64,000 bases of DNA from Panopea generosa (GCA_029582155.1 CM055898.1:26481245-26545244), one strand, 5' to 3'. Shown: positions 1 through 10,103, counted from the stretch's first letter. Translations and numbers: made by a program. Notes: a model not told the origin generated them from the letters alone.

Positions 1-1543
1 AAGGTAAGTTTTACTAACCTGACACCTGTGTACAAAGAGTGTATGTGTGCCAACGTAAGTTTCACTCACCTGTTAACTGTGTATGTGTGTCAAGGTAAGC
101 TTTACTAACCTTCAAGGTAAGCTTTACTAACCTGACACCTGTGTATGAAGAGTGTATGTGTGTCAAGGTAAGTTTTACTAACCTGACACATGTGTATGAA
201 GAGTGTATGTGTGTCAAGGTAAGTTTCACTCACCTGACACCTGTGTATGAAGAGTGTATGTGTGCCAAGGTAAGTTTCACTCACCTGGTACCTTTTTATG
301 AAGAGTGTATGTGTGTCAAGGTAAGTTTCACTCACCTGACACCTTTGTATGTGTGTCACAGTAAGTTTCACTCACCTGGTACCTGTTTATGAAGAGTGTA
401 TGTGTGTCAAGGTAAGTTTCACTCACCTGACACCTGTGTATGAAGAGTGTATGTGTGTCAAGGTAAGTTTTACTAACCTGACACCTGTGTATGGAGAGTG
501 TATGTATGTCAAGGTAAGTTTTACTAACCTGGCACCTGTGTATGAAGAGTATATGTGTGTCAAGGTAAGTTTTACAAAGCTTACACCTGTGTATGAAGAG
601 TGTATGTGTGCCAAGGTAATTTTCACTCACCTGTTAACTGTGTATGTGTGTCAAGGTAAGCTTTACTAACCTTCAAGGTAAGCTTTACTAACCTGACACC
701 TGTGTATGAAGAGTGTATGTGTGTCAAGGTAAGCTTTACTAACCTGACACCTGTGTATGAAGAGTGTATGTGTGTCAAGGTAAGCTTAACTAACCTGACA
801 CCTGTGTATGAAGAGTGTATGTGTGTCGAGGTAAGTTTTACTAACCTGACACCTGTGTATGAAGAGTGTATGTGTGCCAAGGTAAGTTTCACTCACCTGT
901 TAACTGTGTATGTGTGTCAAGGTAAGCTTTACTAACCTTCAAGGTAAGCTTTACTAACCTGACACCTGTGTATGAAGAGTGTATGCGTGTCAAGGTAAGT
1001 TTTACTAACCTGACACCTGTGTATGAAGAGTGTATGTGTGTCAATGTAAGCTTAACTAACCTGACACCTGTGTATGAAGATAGTATGTGTGTCAAGGTAA
1101 GTTTTACTAACCTGACACCTGTGTATGAAGAGTGTATGTGTGTCAAGGTAAGTTTCACTCACCTGACACCTGTGTATGAAGAGTGTATGTGTACCAAGGT
1201 AAGTTTCACTCACCTGACACCTGTGTATGAAGAGTGTATGTGTGTCAAGGTAAGTTTCACTCACCTGACACCTGTGTATGAAGAGTGTATGTGTGTCAAG
1301 GTAAGTTTCACTCACCTGACACCTGTGTATGAAGAGTGTATGTGTACCAAGGTAAGTTTCACTCACCTGACAACTGTGTATGTGTGTCCAGGTAAGTTTC
1401 ACTCACCTGACACCTGTGTATGTGTGTCAAGGTAAGTTTTACTCACCTGGTAACTGTTTATGAAGAGTGTATGTTTGTCAAGTTAAGTTTCACTCACCTG
1501 ACACCTGTGTATGTGTGTCACAGTAAGTTAAACTCACCTGATA
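1..1543 (+). repeat. 51-bp tandem satellite, block 1
   Basis: About 30 head-to-tail units of 51 bp, cut by the left window edge. Each unit carries CAAGGTAAGT, then TTTTACTAACC or TTTCACTCACC, then CTGTGTATGAAGAGTGTATG. Because 51 is divisible by 3, several frames stay open on both strands and give a 17-residue repeat; I regard these as artefacts. Shortened units (near 85-120, 640-680 and 905-945) recur at about 270 bp, so there is some higher-order structure. CAAG|GTAAGT is a perfect splice-donor consensus and TACTAAC matches the strongest branch-point consensus. Confidence 0.95.
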
Positions 1544-1624
1544 CCGATTGATTTTGAGTAAAGGAAAGAACTGAGTGTACTCCAAATATTTTGATCATTG
1601 ATATTAATGTATTTCTCTTTCAAG

Positions 1625-1675
1625 ACTGATGGTTCTGGTTTACACAGCCAGATAGCTCCAGATGCCTTTGATCAG
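1625..1675 (+). CDS. Putative upstream exon of the OTU-domain gene
   Basis: A 51-bp open exon (17 codons) lies between an acceptor (CTTTCAAG) and a donor (CAG|GTATAA). It ends in phase 0, matching the phase at which the next exon begins at 1943, so the two join without a stop. No domain is visible in 17 residues. Further upstream exons, if any, would lie inside or beyond the satellite. The splice signals and phase fit support the call, but the piece is short enough for chance. Confidence 0.4.
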
Positions 1676-1942
1676 GTATAACAACAAAAGAAAGATAATA
1701 CAAATACTAGTAATACTGAAATATTCAAATAGTAATTAATAGTTATTGAAGTATATTTTACTAAAGAATACTTTTATAATTAAGTTTTGGAAATTAAATA
1801 TTTTCTGCACATCAAAATTGATATTGATTTGTGAAATACTATACTAACTTCGGTGATATATTTTTTCACAAATACAAGCATGTGTCTGTGAACATACTAT
1901 TTTGTAGTTAATGGTAATGGTAGAAAACAACTTTTGTTTCAG

Positions 1943-2599
1943 ATTAACAGTTTCAGCATGCAATGTGTAGACACATGTAGTAGAGCTCTTGTACCTCTTG
2001 ATGTATTTAATCAGGATGAATATATTCGTAATTTTGGTTTAATTAGGCGGCATGTGTATGGAGATGGCAATTGTATTTTTAGAGCTGTTAGTTTCGGGTT
2101 ATTTGGTCATGAAAGTAGTTATTCCGAGTTACGGCAAATTGCAGTGTCTTGTATTAAGGAACATGAAGATGATTTCAATGATTTCTTTATCCAAGGATCA
2201 ATGAGTTACGATTTAAACGGGTTATCTTTAGATGGTGTATATGCTGGATTTGAGTGTATAGTCGCTTTAAGTAGGCATTTCAGGTGTAATATTTTTGTTA
2301 CACAAGGTGTTAATGATAATATTGTTGTTAATACTATCACTTCTGATGAACAAAACAGTTACATATCAACAGCTCCTATTCATATTTTGTATACAACCAG
2401 TGTAGGAGGTCATTATGATATTGCAATTGATGATGTCACTGGATCCACATTTCCTTACCAGAATGTAGCAAATGAATTACTTAATTGTGGTAATACTTCT
2501 GTTGTAGATGATTTAAAAATTACTTCTTTCAACGAGAGTATAATAACTTCAGATCCATCAGTAGCATTTGATAACATTGGTAGTAGCAGTCTGCAGTAG
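1943..2599 (+). CDS. OTU-family cysteine protease domain exon
   Basis: The open frame runs from the acceptor TTTTGTTTCAG at 1942; the first ATG is at 1958. Counting from that ATG, GDGNC places the OTU catalytic Asp36 and Cys39, followed by FRAV, and GGHYDIA supplies the catalytic His152. Order and spacing fit the OTU fold of deubiquitinating proteases. The protein continues about 45 acidic residues past the His and stops at 2597-2599, unless a short intron at 2580 is removed, in which case it joins the zinc-finger exon in frame. The transposase piece downstream suggests the protease belongs to a mobile element rather than to host ubiquitin metabolism. The domain call is strong; whether the protein is functional is unknown. 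Confidence 0.8.
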   Translation: MNSFSMQCVDTCSRALVPLDVFNQDEYIRNFGLIRRHVYGDGNCIFRAVSFGLFGHESSYSELRQIAVSCIKEHEDDFNDFFIQGSMSYDLNGLSLDGVYAGFECIVALSRHFRCNIFVTQGVNDNIVVNTITSDEQNSYISTAPIHILYTTSVGGHYDIAIDDVTGSTFPYQNVANELLNCGNTSVVDDLKITSFNESIITSDPSVAFDNIGSSSLQ

Positions 2600-2634
2600 C
2601 TTTACTAATCACGTTTACATAAACCCACCATAAG
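2580..2634 (+). other. Putative 55-nt mini-intron
   Basis: It starts GTAGTA, ends ATAAG, and holds a branch-like TTTACTAAT. Removing it joins ATT-G to GT-AAA-GAC, skips the TAG at 2597 and the TAA at 2632, and brings the OTU and zinc-finger frames together. Without splicing the two are separate frames. Confidence 0.4.
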
Positions 2635-3287
2635 GTAAAGACTGTTGTCTTGTTGGAACTGTTTGTAGTCATTGCAATATGTATTTCTCTTCAAAGAAAA
2701 GTTTGAAAAGACATAGTCGTAAATGCCGTTCTAGTCCATTAGACAAAAAGGAAAAACCATTGACTTCAATTCCTTGCAGTGTACCATCTTGTTCTGAAAA
2801 GTTTAGAACAGTAGATAAAATGGCTGAACACCTTAAGACTATTCATGGAACTGAAATGGCAATACAAACATTTAATTTTAAAACTGAACAGGAATTTATG
2901 TGTTGGAAATCCAATGAGGAATGTACAAATAATGTGTTTTTTAAGTGCTTAGCTACGAAAAAGGTCTGTGGTAAAGTATACAAGAACTTTATATGTTATC
3001 CTGGTGGTTCAAAACTTAGTGAAAATAGTAATAACATTAAGAATGCTGTTTTAAGTAATAAACGTGCACGTAAAGGCTCAGCAACAATAGGCAAGATCTG
3101 CCCATCAAGAATGAATGTAATAGTGCAAAGTTCTGAGGTTGTTTCTGTGAAGTACATACAGACTCATTTTCGTGCAACTGGTTTAAATCAAACTCGTTTC
3201 CTTCCTATCCCAGAATCTGTAAGGAATCAGATTAAGTCACGTTTATCCATGGTACAAAATATTAGTAGTCAACATCAGTGCATTTAA
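2635..3287 (+). CDS. C2HC zinc finger plus MULE-type N-terminal region
   Basis: The frame is open from 2635. CSHC, then F, L, H and RKC after the usual spacing form a C2HC finger at 2666-2728. A second finger follows, CSVPSC then HLKTIH (C2H2). After it comes a region with FNFKTEQEF, a cysteine-bearing stretch and KICPSRM, like the DNA-binding and linker parts that precede the catalytic domain in Mutator-like transposases. The stop at 3285-3287 is followed by a +2 frame carrying the transposase start, so a frameshift lies near 3265-3285. The finger call is good; the MULE assignment rests mainly on the next segment. Confidence 0.6.
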
Positions 3288-3505
3288 GAGTTCAAAGTCT
3301 GCAGTCACTCCCCAATAATCCTGTGCTGTTATATAAGCAGCAACACACACAATCTAATTCTATCCAACTTAGGAAAGAAGATTTCATGTTGGTTCTGAGG
3401 ATCAAAGAACAGGCTATAGAATTTAAACATTATGCCCCTGATGTTATATGTATAGATTCTACTCATGGCACAATAAACACAATAGAAAAACTTACTCCTA
3501 AGTAA
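3278..3505 (+). pseudogene. Start of MULE-type DDE transposase domain, truncated
   Basis: About 75 codons in a frame shifted relative to the zinc-finger exon. LRKEDFMLVLR and then APDVICIDSTHGT resemble the beginning of the MULE catalytic domain, where the Asp of CIDSTHGT would be the first D of the DDE triad. Similarity fades after THGT and the frame closes at 3503-3505. The remaining D and E motifs are absent, and satellite starts 70 bp later. The transposase is therefore broken, by deletion or by satellite invasion. Confidence 0.6.
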
Positions 3506-3576
3506 AAAATCTCATCAAACAAGAAAATAGAAAAACAACTCAGTTTCAAGGCAACACAGAAGAAAAAAGGAGTTTA

Positions 3577-4010
3577 TGTGTATCGGGGTAAGATTCCCTC
3601 TCCTCGTACCAATGTATAAGAGTGTATGTGTGTCAGGGTAAGATTCCCTCTCCTCATACCAATGTATGAGAAGTGTATGTGTGTCAAGGTAAGATTCTCT
3701 CCTCTCAAACCCATGTATGAGGAGTGAATGTATGTCAAGGTAAGTTTCTCTCTCCTCATACCTATGTACAAGGAATATATGTGTGTCAAGGTAAGTTTCC
3801 CTCTCATCATACCAATATATGATGAGTGTATGTGTGTCAAAGTAAGTCTCCCTCTCCTTGTACCTATGTATGAGGAGTGTATGTGTGTTGGGGTAAGATT
3901 CTCTCTCTTCATACCTATGTACAAGGAGTGTATGTGTGTCAAGGTAAGTTTACTTCTCTTACCTATGTACCTCTTCATACCTGTATGTGTATGTGTGTCG
4001 CTGTAAAAAG
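3577..4010 (+). repeat. 51-bp tandem satellite, block 2 (diverged)
   Basis: About 8.5 units with the same 51-bp period and the same GTGTCAAGGTAAG core as block 1. The middle of the unit differs: a pyrimidine-rich TTTCTCTCTCCTC replaces the TACTAAC region, followed by CATACCTATGTA. Each unit thus holds a donor consensus and a polypyrimidine run. The two blocks flank the OTU/zinc-finger/MULE gene. Confidence 0.9.
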
Positions 4011-5384
4011 AGTGTAAAATTATTGAAAAAAAGTTTTCCAATTGTCGGTTTATTCAAGTTTGCTTAATGGCGACGATTTAATTTTACAAAATTGATAATT
4101 AAAAGCAAACATTTTTAAAGCTTGAATTACTGTAAGACTTAAAAATAAAACAGGAATTTGAACTATCATAACTAATGTACAGTGTAAGTTTAATGCAGCT
4201 TCAAAATGCATCCTTATAGTACAATGAAGTACATCTGTCTTTAAGATGGAAGATGTTGGTTCAATCCCGACTAAGGATATCTGTTGGAGGCTTCATACTA
4301 CGTATTGTACATCAGTTTTGAATTTATGAAATGAAGATAGTGAAAAATGCTTATATTAGTAAATAAGTTTGTGTTTATTTCAGGAATGGTAGCATAATTT
4401 TGAGTTTGATCCAGTGATGCAAAACAGGCTAGATTAATGTCTGAAGTTCGAACTAGACTAGAGAATGTTTTTCATCTTTCAATGAAAACTCAAAATTGTA
4501 TAATTTACAATATATTTTCAAATTATTTAAGATGAAAGAATAACTATGATGATGTTTTTTTTATATTAAAGTATCTAGCAACCAATTTAATGTCATTGTT
4601 TGAATAGTGACTTTGTTCCAAGCCCTGTTGAATAAGCACAGTTGTGCACATCTTTATGGCTACCTAGGCTACAGTAAGCATCCCATGAAATGTAATATGT
4701 CCTACAAGCTAAAAGCAAAGCAACATCATGGTACCAATGAAATGCAAACTGGTACTTTAAGCACTACCCAAATTCAATTGATTTTCATAAAGAAACGAAA
4801 TGCAGTTTCTATTGTTTCAACATTGCACATCATTAACACATAATGCACGATTTTCTATATATCAGATGTCCACTCTCTTTGCTAAATGACCATAAAATAT
4901 GTTACTAATTATATTTTTGGCCTGCTGTACGTGAACCTTTGACAGTGTCATATATCAAAAGTTCAAACTAATTAGTATCTCCAAATCTTAAATAACTAAA
5001 TGCTTGTACTTATAGCATGCCATACACACCAGTATTATTTTGGGTTTAAGTTTTACATTATTAAAAAAATAGAATACAATAATTAAGAATTGAAGTGAAG
5101 TGACTGACAATAACACACTTTATTTATAGTTGACATACAGACTGAATGATTGTATGCAAGTATTTCTATATTCTTTATTTTCATTTCAATTTGCATTACT
5201 GAATGGAAACTAAATAGGGTTTAAAAAGTTAATAAGTTAAACTTTGCTTAATGATTGTCTTATTTGTATAAATAAGCCATATTTCATACCAAATATTTTA
5301 ACCAAAGTCCACATCATTGCACAATTGAAAGCCTTTATTATATATCATTATGAAAAAGTAACAGAAGTCTATCAATTTGTCCAA
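4011..5384. other. AT-rich gene-free stretch with one tRNA-like relic
   Basis: No convincing exon. Near 4215-4290 there is a box-B-like GGTTCAATCCC preceded by a degenerate head, probably an old tRNA-derived SINE. The open frame at 4607-4843 has no domain or splice support. Confidence 0.4.
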
Positions 5385-5465
5385 GGTCAGACTTGAACTG
5401 ACATCTCACTCCTTGGAGGAGTTTGTACTTTCTTGTACTACAAAGACTTTCTCACTGATAGACTT
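5385..5465 (-). mobile_element. tRNA-derived SINE relic
   Basis: On the minus strand there is a box-B-like CAGTTCAAGTCTGACC with about 50 nt of tRNA-like sequence upstream, including an arm with complementary halves (GAAAGTAC/GTACTTTC). No tail is recognisable. Confidence 0.35.
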
Positions 5466-5851
5466 CCTGTGTAAAGATAAGAAAGTATTACCTCTTTTCT
5501 GTATTTACAATTTCTACAATAAAAACCACGATTAATATTGATACACAGAAGTTACAGAACAATATTTAATGTTTTAAACCACTCTTTAATAAGTATAAAT
5601 AGAAACAATCACTGTCATTTTTTTCTCGAAGAGTAAACGTTTGTTGAGACTGCAGTATACTGTTATAGATCTGTTTGTGGGTGGGGTGCATTTTAATGCG
5701 GTGTATTATTTTGATGTTTTTGCTTTTAAACTCTTATAATGGCAGTTCCATATACATGTTTGTATGTGTTTGTGTGTAAGGGAGGATGGGGTAACATTTT
5801 TTGTAATGAAGGTATATAAGTTATCGTTTTACATTGTTATAGGGGATTTAT

Positions 5852-5872
5852 CACCGGCGCAGAGCGCCGGTG
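5852..5872. repeat. Perfect GC-rich hairpin
   Basis: CACCGGCGC and GCGCCGGTG are perfect 9-bp arms around an AGA loop, in AT-rich surroundings. A further TCACCGG follows 5 bp later. No run of T follows, so it is not an obvious terminator. Function unknown. Confidence 0.8.
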
Positions 5873-6886
5873 AAAATCACCGGAACGGCATTGTACACGC
5901 GTCCGTTAAATTACAAGTGATGCTTATTTATTTTTTGTATTTCCGGTTTATGCACTGGTGTGTCAAGGACTGTAACCCGTACAACTGAAATGGTTGGTTC
6001 TCACGGTTAGTAAAAAATGGTGCAGGACGGCAACCAAAATATGAATTACAGGAGTTAGCTCCCTTGACAAAAAAAGTGCACGTTTGGCTAAACCAAATAA
6101 CTTACTCTTTCCATACTTCAAAAAGTAGTCCGATAAGTATATGAAGAAATGTTACGGTAATACGCATTATTACTTTACATACACGATGTTTTTTTATGAT
6201 TTAACAATATATATGTATATACAAGTCATGTATACTTATTGAAAGTAATTGATAAATAACAGTTTCGAATCTGCCATCCGAACAACATGACTCCAGCTGA
6301 AGGACGCCAGCCAACATATTGTTGTCTAGGATCTTAATACAATTATACGTAGATAAGGCTGATACACTTGTTATTTTCCCCGCTACGATAGGTGTAGTTT
6401 TTAATCAGTTATTGTCGATGCACGGTCTTGGAAGTATTGCCACTTACAAATAATGCTTCGTGGACAAGTAGTTTTCGTTACAGATCGTGACACCGTGACA
6501 GTTGTGTTGACATATCTGTATGAGACGTAATTAACACCGACAAAAAATGATGTCTTTAGTCAGTCAGTCTATGATTGTTTACACTCGCAGCTTTACTCAA
6601 GGTATTTTGTCGTCTACATATACAATGTTAATTTTTGGAAGTATAAGAACCAATACTGTATTTATAACATGACTTGCCTTGTTCAAGTTGTTGTTTCAAA
6701 TAATTTTCTCTGCTAAAATTGATAAGGTAGTCTAGTTGTTAGCAGGGGTATTTTTATATTTGTTAGTATGGGGTAAATCATGTCGCCGTTGTAAGGATAC
6801 ATTATTGCTTCAGGATCCAGGGGTCTCCAGTTTCATTCCCGGTTGGGTTTCATCACAGTGCCTTATTCGGGTAAGTAAATGAAAGT
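5873..6886. other. Gene-free stretch
   Basis: I see no supported exon. At about 6787-6870 there is a weak tRNA-like segment with a CAGTTTCATTCCCGG box-B relic. Confidence 0.35.
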
Positions 6887-7220
6887 GTAGTGAATGTACA
6901 TAGGTCACTTACAACATGTTAAGCTAACTATTATAGCGTCGTTGTTGAAGTGCACTGACTGTATTGGAAGTACAGGGTTTAGTACTCAGATGGGTGACCG
7001 CTGTCACTTTAATGGCGTCGAGCCTGTGTCTGCACAATCTCTCTTTCCTTGGGATGGGACTCGCTATAGCCAGGAAGTGGCCACAGGCTGTGCAGCTGAG
7101 GGCTTATAAGCCCTAAAGGTTAAAGAGGGGAGGACTGTAGTGAATGTATATAGGTCACTTACAACAGCCTTACTGTTAAGCTAGCTTTTGTAGCGACATG
7201 GTTGAAGTGCACTGACTGTA
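6887..7220 (+). mobile_element. 5S-rRNA-like SINE or composite retroposon
   Basis: AGTACTCAGATGGGTGACCG (6980-6999) closely matches the box-C end of eukaryotic 5S rRNA, and the preceding GGAAGTACAGGG resembles its box-A region with a deletion. This core is bracketed by two diverged direct copies, near 6887-6964 and 7137-7221, sharing TAGTGAATGTA, TAGGTCACTTACAACA and TTGAAGTGCACTGACTGTA. A poly-C run follows. The most likely reading is a 5S-derived (SINE3-like) element, not a functional 5S gene, because the full 120-nt gene is not present. Confidence 0.5.
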
Positions 7221-7224
7221 ACTA

Positions 7225-7248
7225 CCCCCCCCCCCCCCCCCCCCCCCC
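7225..7248 (+). repeat. Homopolymer C24
   Basis: 24 consecutive C directly after the second flanking copy of the 5S-like element, followed closely by an A-rich run. It could be the simple-repeat tail of the retroposon. Confidence 0.95.
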
Positions 7249-7489
7249 ATCCCCAATAAAAAAAAATTGTTGTTCATTCAATATATTCTAGGTCTTTGCC
7301 TACAAGTCCTTTCTCTCAGAGTCTGTCCATATCTTTTAAAAGGATTTTCAGATTGGATGCAAATTAATAAAGTCCCCTACCTACCTACCCACCTCCTATC
7401 TGGTATGGGTTGGAAATGGCAAACAAACAATTTTTTAAGGGTGATCTTAGTTATCACATATTCAGATAATATAATGTACACTTGGTTTG

Positions 7490-7585
7490 TGGTGTCGGGG
7501 TACATCTCTATAGTGTAAGCTAGCACACTTTTCTGTTTGAAAAGAGCTCCAGGTTCAAGTCCTGGTGGGGATCTTGACACCCTTA
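7490..7585 (+). mobile_element. tRNA-derived SINE head
   Basis: ATAGTGTAAGCTAGCAC resembles box A and CCAGGTTCAAGTCCTGG is a near-perfect box B with paired T-arm. It lacks a clean tRNA acceptor stem, so I call it a SINE head. An open frame covering it on the minus strand reads through this tRNA-like sequence and is not a gene. Confidence 0.5.
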
Positions 7586-8399
7586 CGAAGTTGTACAAAC
7601 TAAAAACTCCATTATATTTGTCAAAATTTAAATAAAAGTGTAATAGATGGTGTAAATACAATGTCAACCTTTCTTTACCAAGACTGTACACATGAGTGCC
7701 CATAGCCAATTGTCATAGGTAATAATTGTATAGATAAGACAATACAATTGGTATGGGCTTAAAGCTATATGATGCTAATAGAATGGGGCAACTAGAACTA
7801 TTACCTGAATACATATAGACAGCCAGGTTGGACTCAAAACCAGTCTCAAAATGTTACAATCATGTAGTAATGAAAGTAAGTAAAACAGAAGAGAGGAAGC
7901 TAACAGAGAAATACCACAAGTTCTGTTTGTTTACAATAACTGAGACATATACATTAAATCACTGACAATATACTGATTCAACCGAATTTGAAAAAATAAG
8001 TATTACTGTATACCACTTAAAAAGACTGTTACACTGATATATAATTAATGAAACACATAAAAAATATTTGGTTGCAATTTATTCCCTAAACAAAAATAGA
8101 TTTGACACAAAAATAGCACCTCTGCACAAGTAAGTCCATTTGTATCCCGTTATATACCTTTGGTAACTGAGGTTACTTGCTATATGTCTTTGGTATCCTA
8201 GAAAAAAAACATTTATGCTAAATAATTTTTCACATTGTAGTTCAAATTAGAAATATAAATAAATGTCTCTATCCCTGGTTACCCGTTATCCTTCTTTGTC
8301 TTTTGGCACTCTAGATTACTACAGCAAATATATATCATCAAAATTTAAGAATTACTAAAAAACATGTCTTTATTTCTGGTTACTTGGTTATCCTTCTTT
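7586..8399. other. Gene-free AT-rich stretch
   Basis: No exon seen. A local direct repeat (CTGGTTAC...GTTATCCTTCTTTG) occurs at 8275-8299 and 8376-8400, immediately left of SINE A. Confidence 0.4.
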
Positions 8400-8613
8400 G
8401 TGCGGAACGTGTGGTCCAGTGGTACAGCACCAAACCCATGATCAGAGGGTCGTGGGTTCAATCCTCCACCATGGCTATGTGTGGTGTCCTTGAGCAAGAC
8501 ACATTCCTGCATATGCTTAATACTGGTTCTAACAAGGAAGTCTTTGAGCGTGATTTGTCTAAGATGTAAGAACTTGTGTGATACAATCGAAGTAAAAATA
8601 GATAAGTTTAAAC
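8400..8613 (+). mobile_element. SINE A, full copy, about 214 bp
   Basis: The head carries box A (GTGGTCCAGTGG) and box B (GGGTTCAATCC) at tRNA spacing. The body has TGTCCTTGAGCAAGACAC and TACTGGTTCTAAC, and the tail AAGTAAAAATAGATAAGTTTAAAC. A second copy in the opposite orientation at 11273-11475 matches head, body and tail, which fixes the element length. The flanks TTATCCTTCTTTG and CCTTCCTTATCTTTG are possible diverged target duplications. Confidence 0.75.
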
Positions 8614-9129
8614 AAATCCTTCCTTATCTTTGGTAACTGATGGTTACGACAGCAAATGTTCAACATCCAAGCAAGGACCTACATAGATTTTATATAGTTC
8701 TTTGAGCGGACTTGCACATGGACTTACAAACAGACTTACATATTTTGGCCATATATGAAACGCTAAAAATGCTATATTTTCTATTAAACTTTATGGCAAT
8801 TTATTATTTTGATAGTTATAAATCATATCCTGACACACTGATATTAAATAATCTACATATACAGTGACTGAAATTGATAAATCCCCTTTTAGGCAGTGCC
8901 TTATTTCATATTACTCATAAAAACCTAAAAATAACAAACTCCCACTGGTAAAACCAAATTTTAAAGTCACATTATTATGATATTTACAGAATTCTGGTCG
9001 AAAAACACCTACCAATCAATGTCTAAATGTTATTTCTCCTTCACAATATAGAAAAATATACTGTATATTCGTTAAGAGAATATCATTTTTCCTTCACAAT
9101 GCAGAAAAATGTAATATAAACAGATAAAC
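8614..9129. other. Gene-free AT-rich stretch
   Basis: No exon, RNA gene or repeat could be supported here. Confidence 0.4.
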
Positions 9130-9246
9130 GTCAAGAAGGTTCAATACTCTCCAAAAATGGAGGTTTGAGTTTTTCATATTCGCAGGAGAGATATTGCGAA
9201 TATGAAAAAATATTGATCGTGCGCAGTGACAGGGGAACCTTCTTGA
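9130..9246. mobile_element. Small nested foldback element
   Basis: Outer arms TCAAGAAGGTTC (from 9131) and GAACCTTCTTGA (to 9246) are inverted. Inside, 9170-9184 and 9195-9209 form perfect 15-bp arms (TTTTTCATATTCGCA) around a 10-nt loop. Two concentric inverted repeats in about 117 bp suggest a tiny MITE or foldback remnant. Confidence 0.5.
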
Positions 9247-9261
9247 TAAATAGCCTCTACC

Positions 9262-9502
9262 TTTGCGATAGTATGCGGTAGTATTGGGTAGTATGTCAAT
9301 CGTGAAACATCGGGTATTTCCTTATCCTCCGTAGAATACACTATTGTGTAGCATAAAGGCCGAGGTGATCAGATTGGGTAGTATGTGAATCCGGGTGGTT
9401 TCGCCCTTTTTTTTGTTCGCCCATGAGTTGTTTCGCCCTATTTCTGGTTTTCACTGGGTGGTTTCGCTCTATTTATATTTCGCATAGGGTGGGTTCGCCC
9501 TT
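9262..9502 (+). repeat. Short-motif cluster: GTATTGGGTAG and GGTTTCGCCC
   Basis: GCGATAGTATGCGGTAGTAT then TGGGTAGTATG at 9265-9295 recurs at 48870-48905. From 9393 to 9502 the motif TTTCGCCC or TTCGCCC occurs five times, three of them preceded by GGGTGG. The clustering is directly visible; its meaning is unknown. Confidence 0.55.
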
Positions 9503-9738
9503 ATTTTTATGTTCCCGAATTTTATGTAAGTGGAACTGTAAAATGGTATAGTGGAATGAATAGTACAACTAGAAAATATATAGTCATGGAATTTATTCAC
9601 ACTTATATAAAAAAAAAATGACAATGTATCGTTAAAATAAGGTTTATATACAAAAACGTACAATTAATATACAAAAGACCGATGTATTTGGGAAATATAT
9701 ATAGTTTTTGTGGTTCCCAAAAGTAGCCCAAATTTACA

Positions 9739-10103
9739 TCTTTAATTGCCATTTTTAACAGTTTTGACTAAAACTAATTAGTAAGTAAAACATCTATTGT
9801 CAAATCTCCTTGAAAAAAGTCCGCCATTTTAATTATCTGTTGATGGATAATTGGTATTAATTGGTATCAATTACTTCTTTACGATAAACTATTTGTTTGT
9901 CTTTAATTGCCATTTTTAACAGTTTTGACTAAAACTAATTAGTTGTCTGTGAAATAAACATCAATTAACTAATTAGATAACTAATTACTACGTATTTTTT
10001 ACACCATTTTATAAAAAATAGTATAGGGCGAATAGTATAGATGTTTTCTGTGAAATAAACATCAAAAGACTTATTAGAAAACTAATTACTACATATTTTT
10101 TAT
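9739..10103 (+). repeat. Local AT-rich direct repeats
   Basis: CTTTAATTGCCATTTTTAAC and the 23 bases after it occur at 9740 and again at 9901. TGTGAAATAAACATCAA plus an ACTAATTACTAC segment occur at 9949 and about 100 bp later. A degenerate short-period repeat or the remains of an AT-rich element. Confidence 0.6.

Noticed and set aside
105-1435. Repeat-coded 17-residue peptides on both strands
   Set aside because: Artefact of a 51-bp period without stops; frames exist on both strands in the same place.
6970-7003. Functional 5S rRNA gene
   Set aside because: Only part of the internal promoter region is present; the rest of the 120-nt gene is missing.
7377-7709. 110-codon minus-strand frame
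   Set aside because: It reads through the tRNA-like SINE head and gives the typical SINE-derived peptide.
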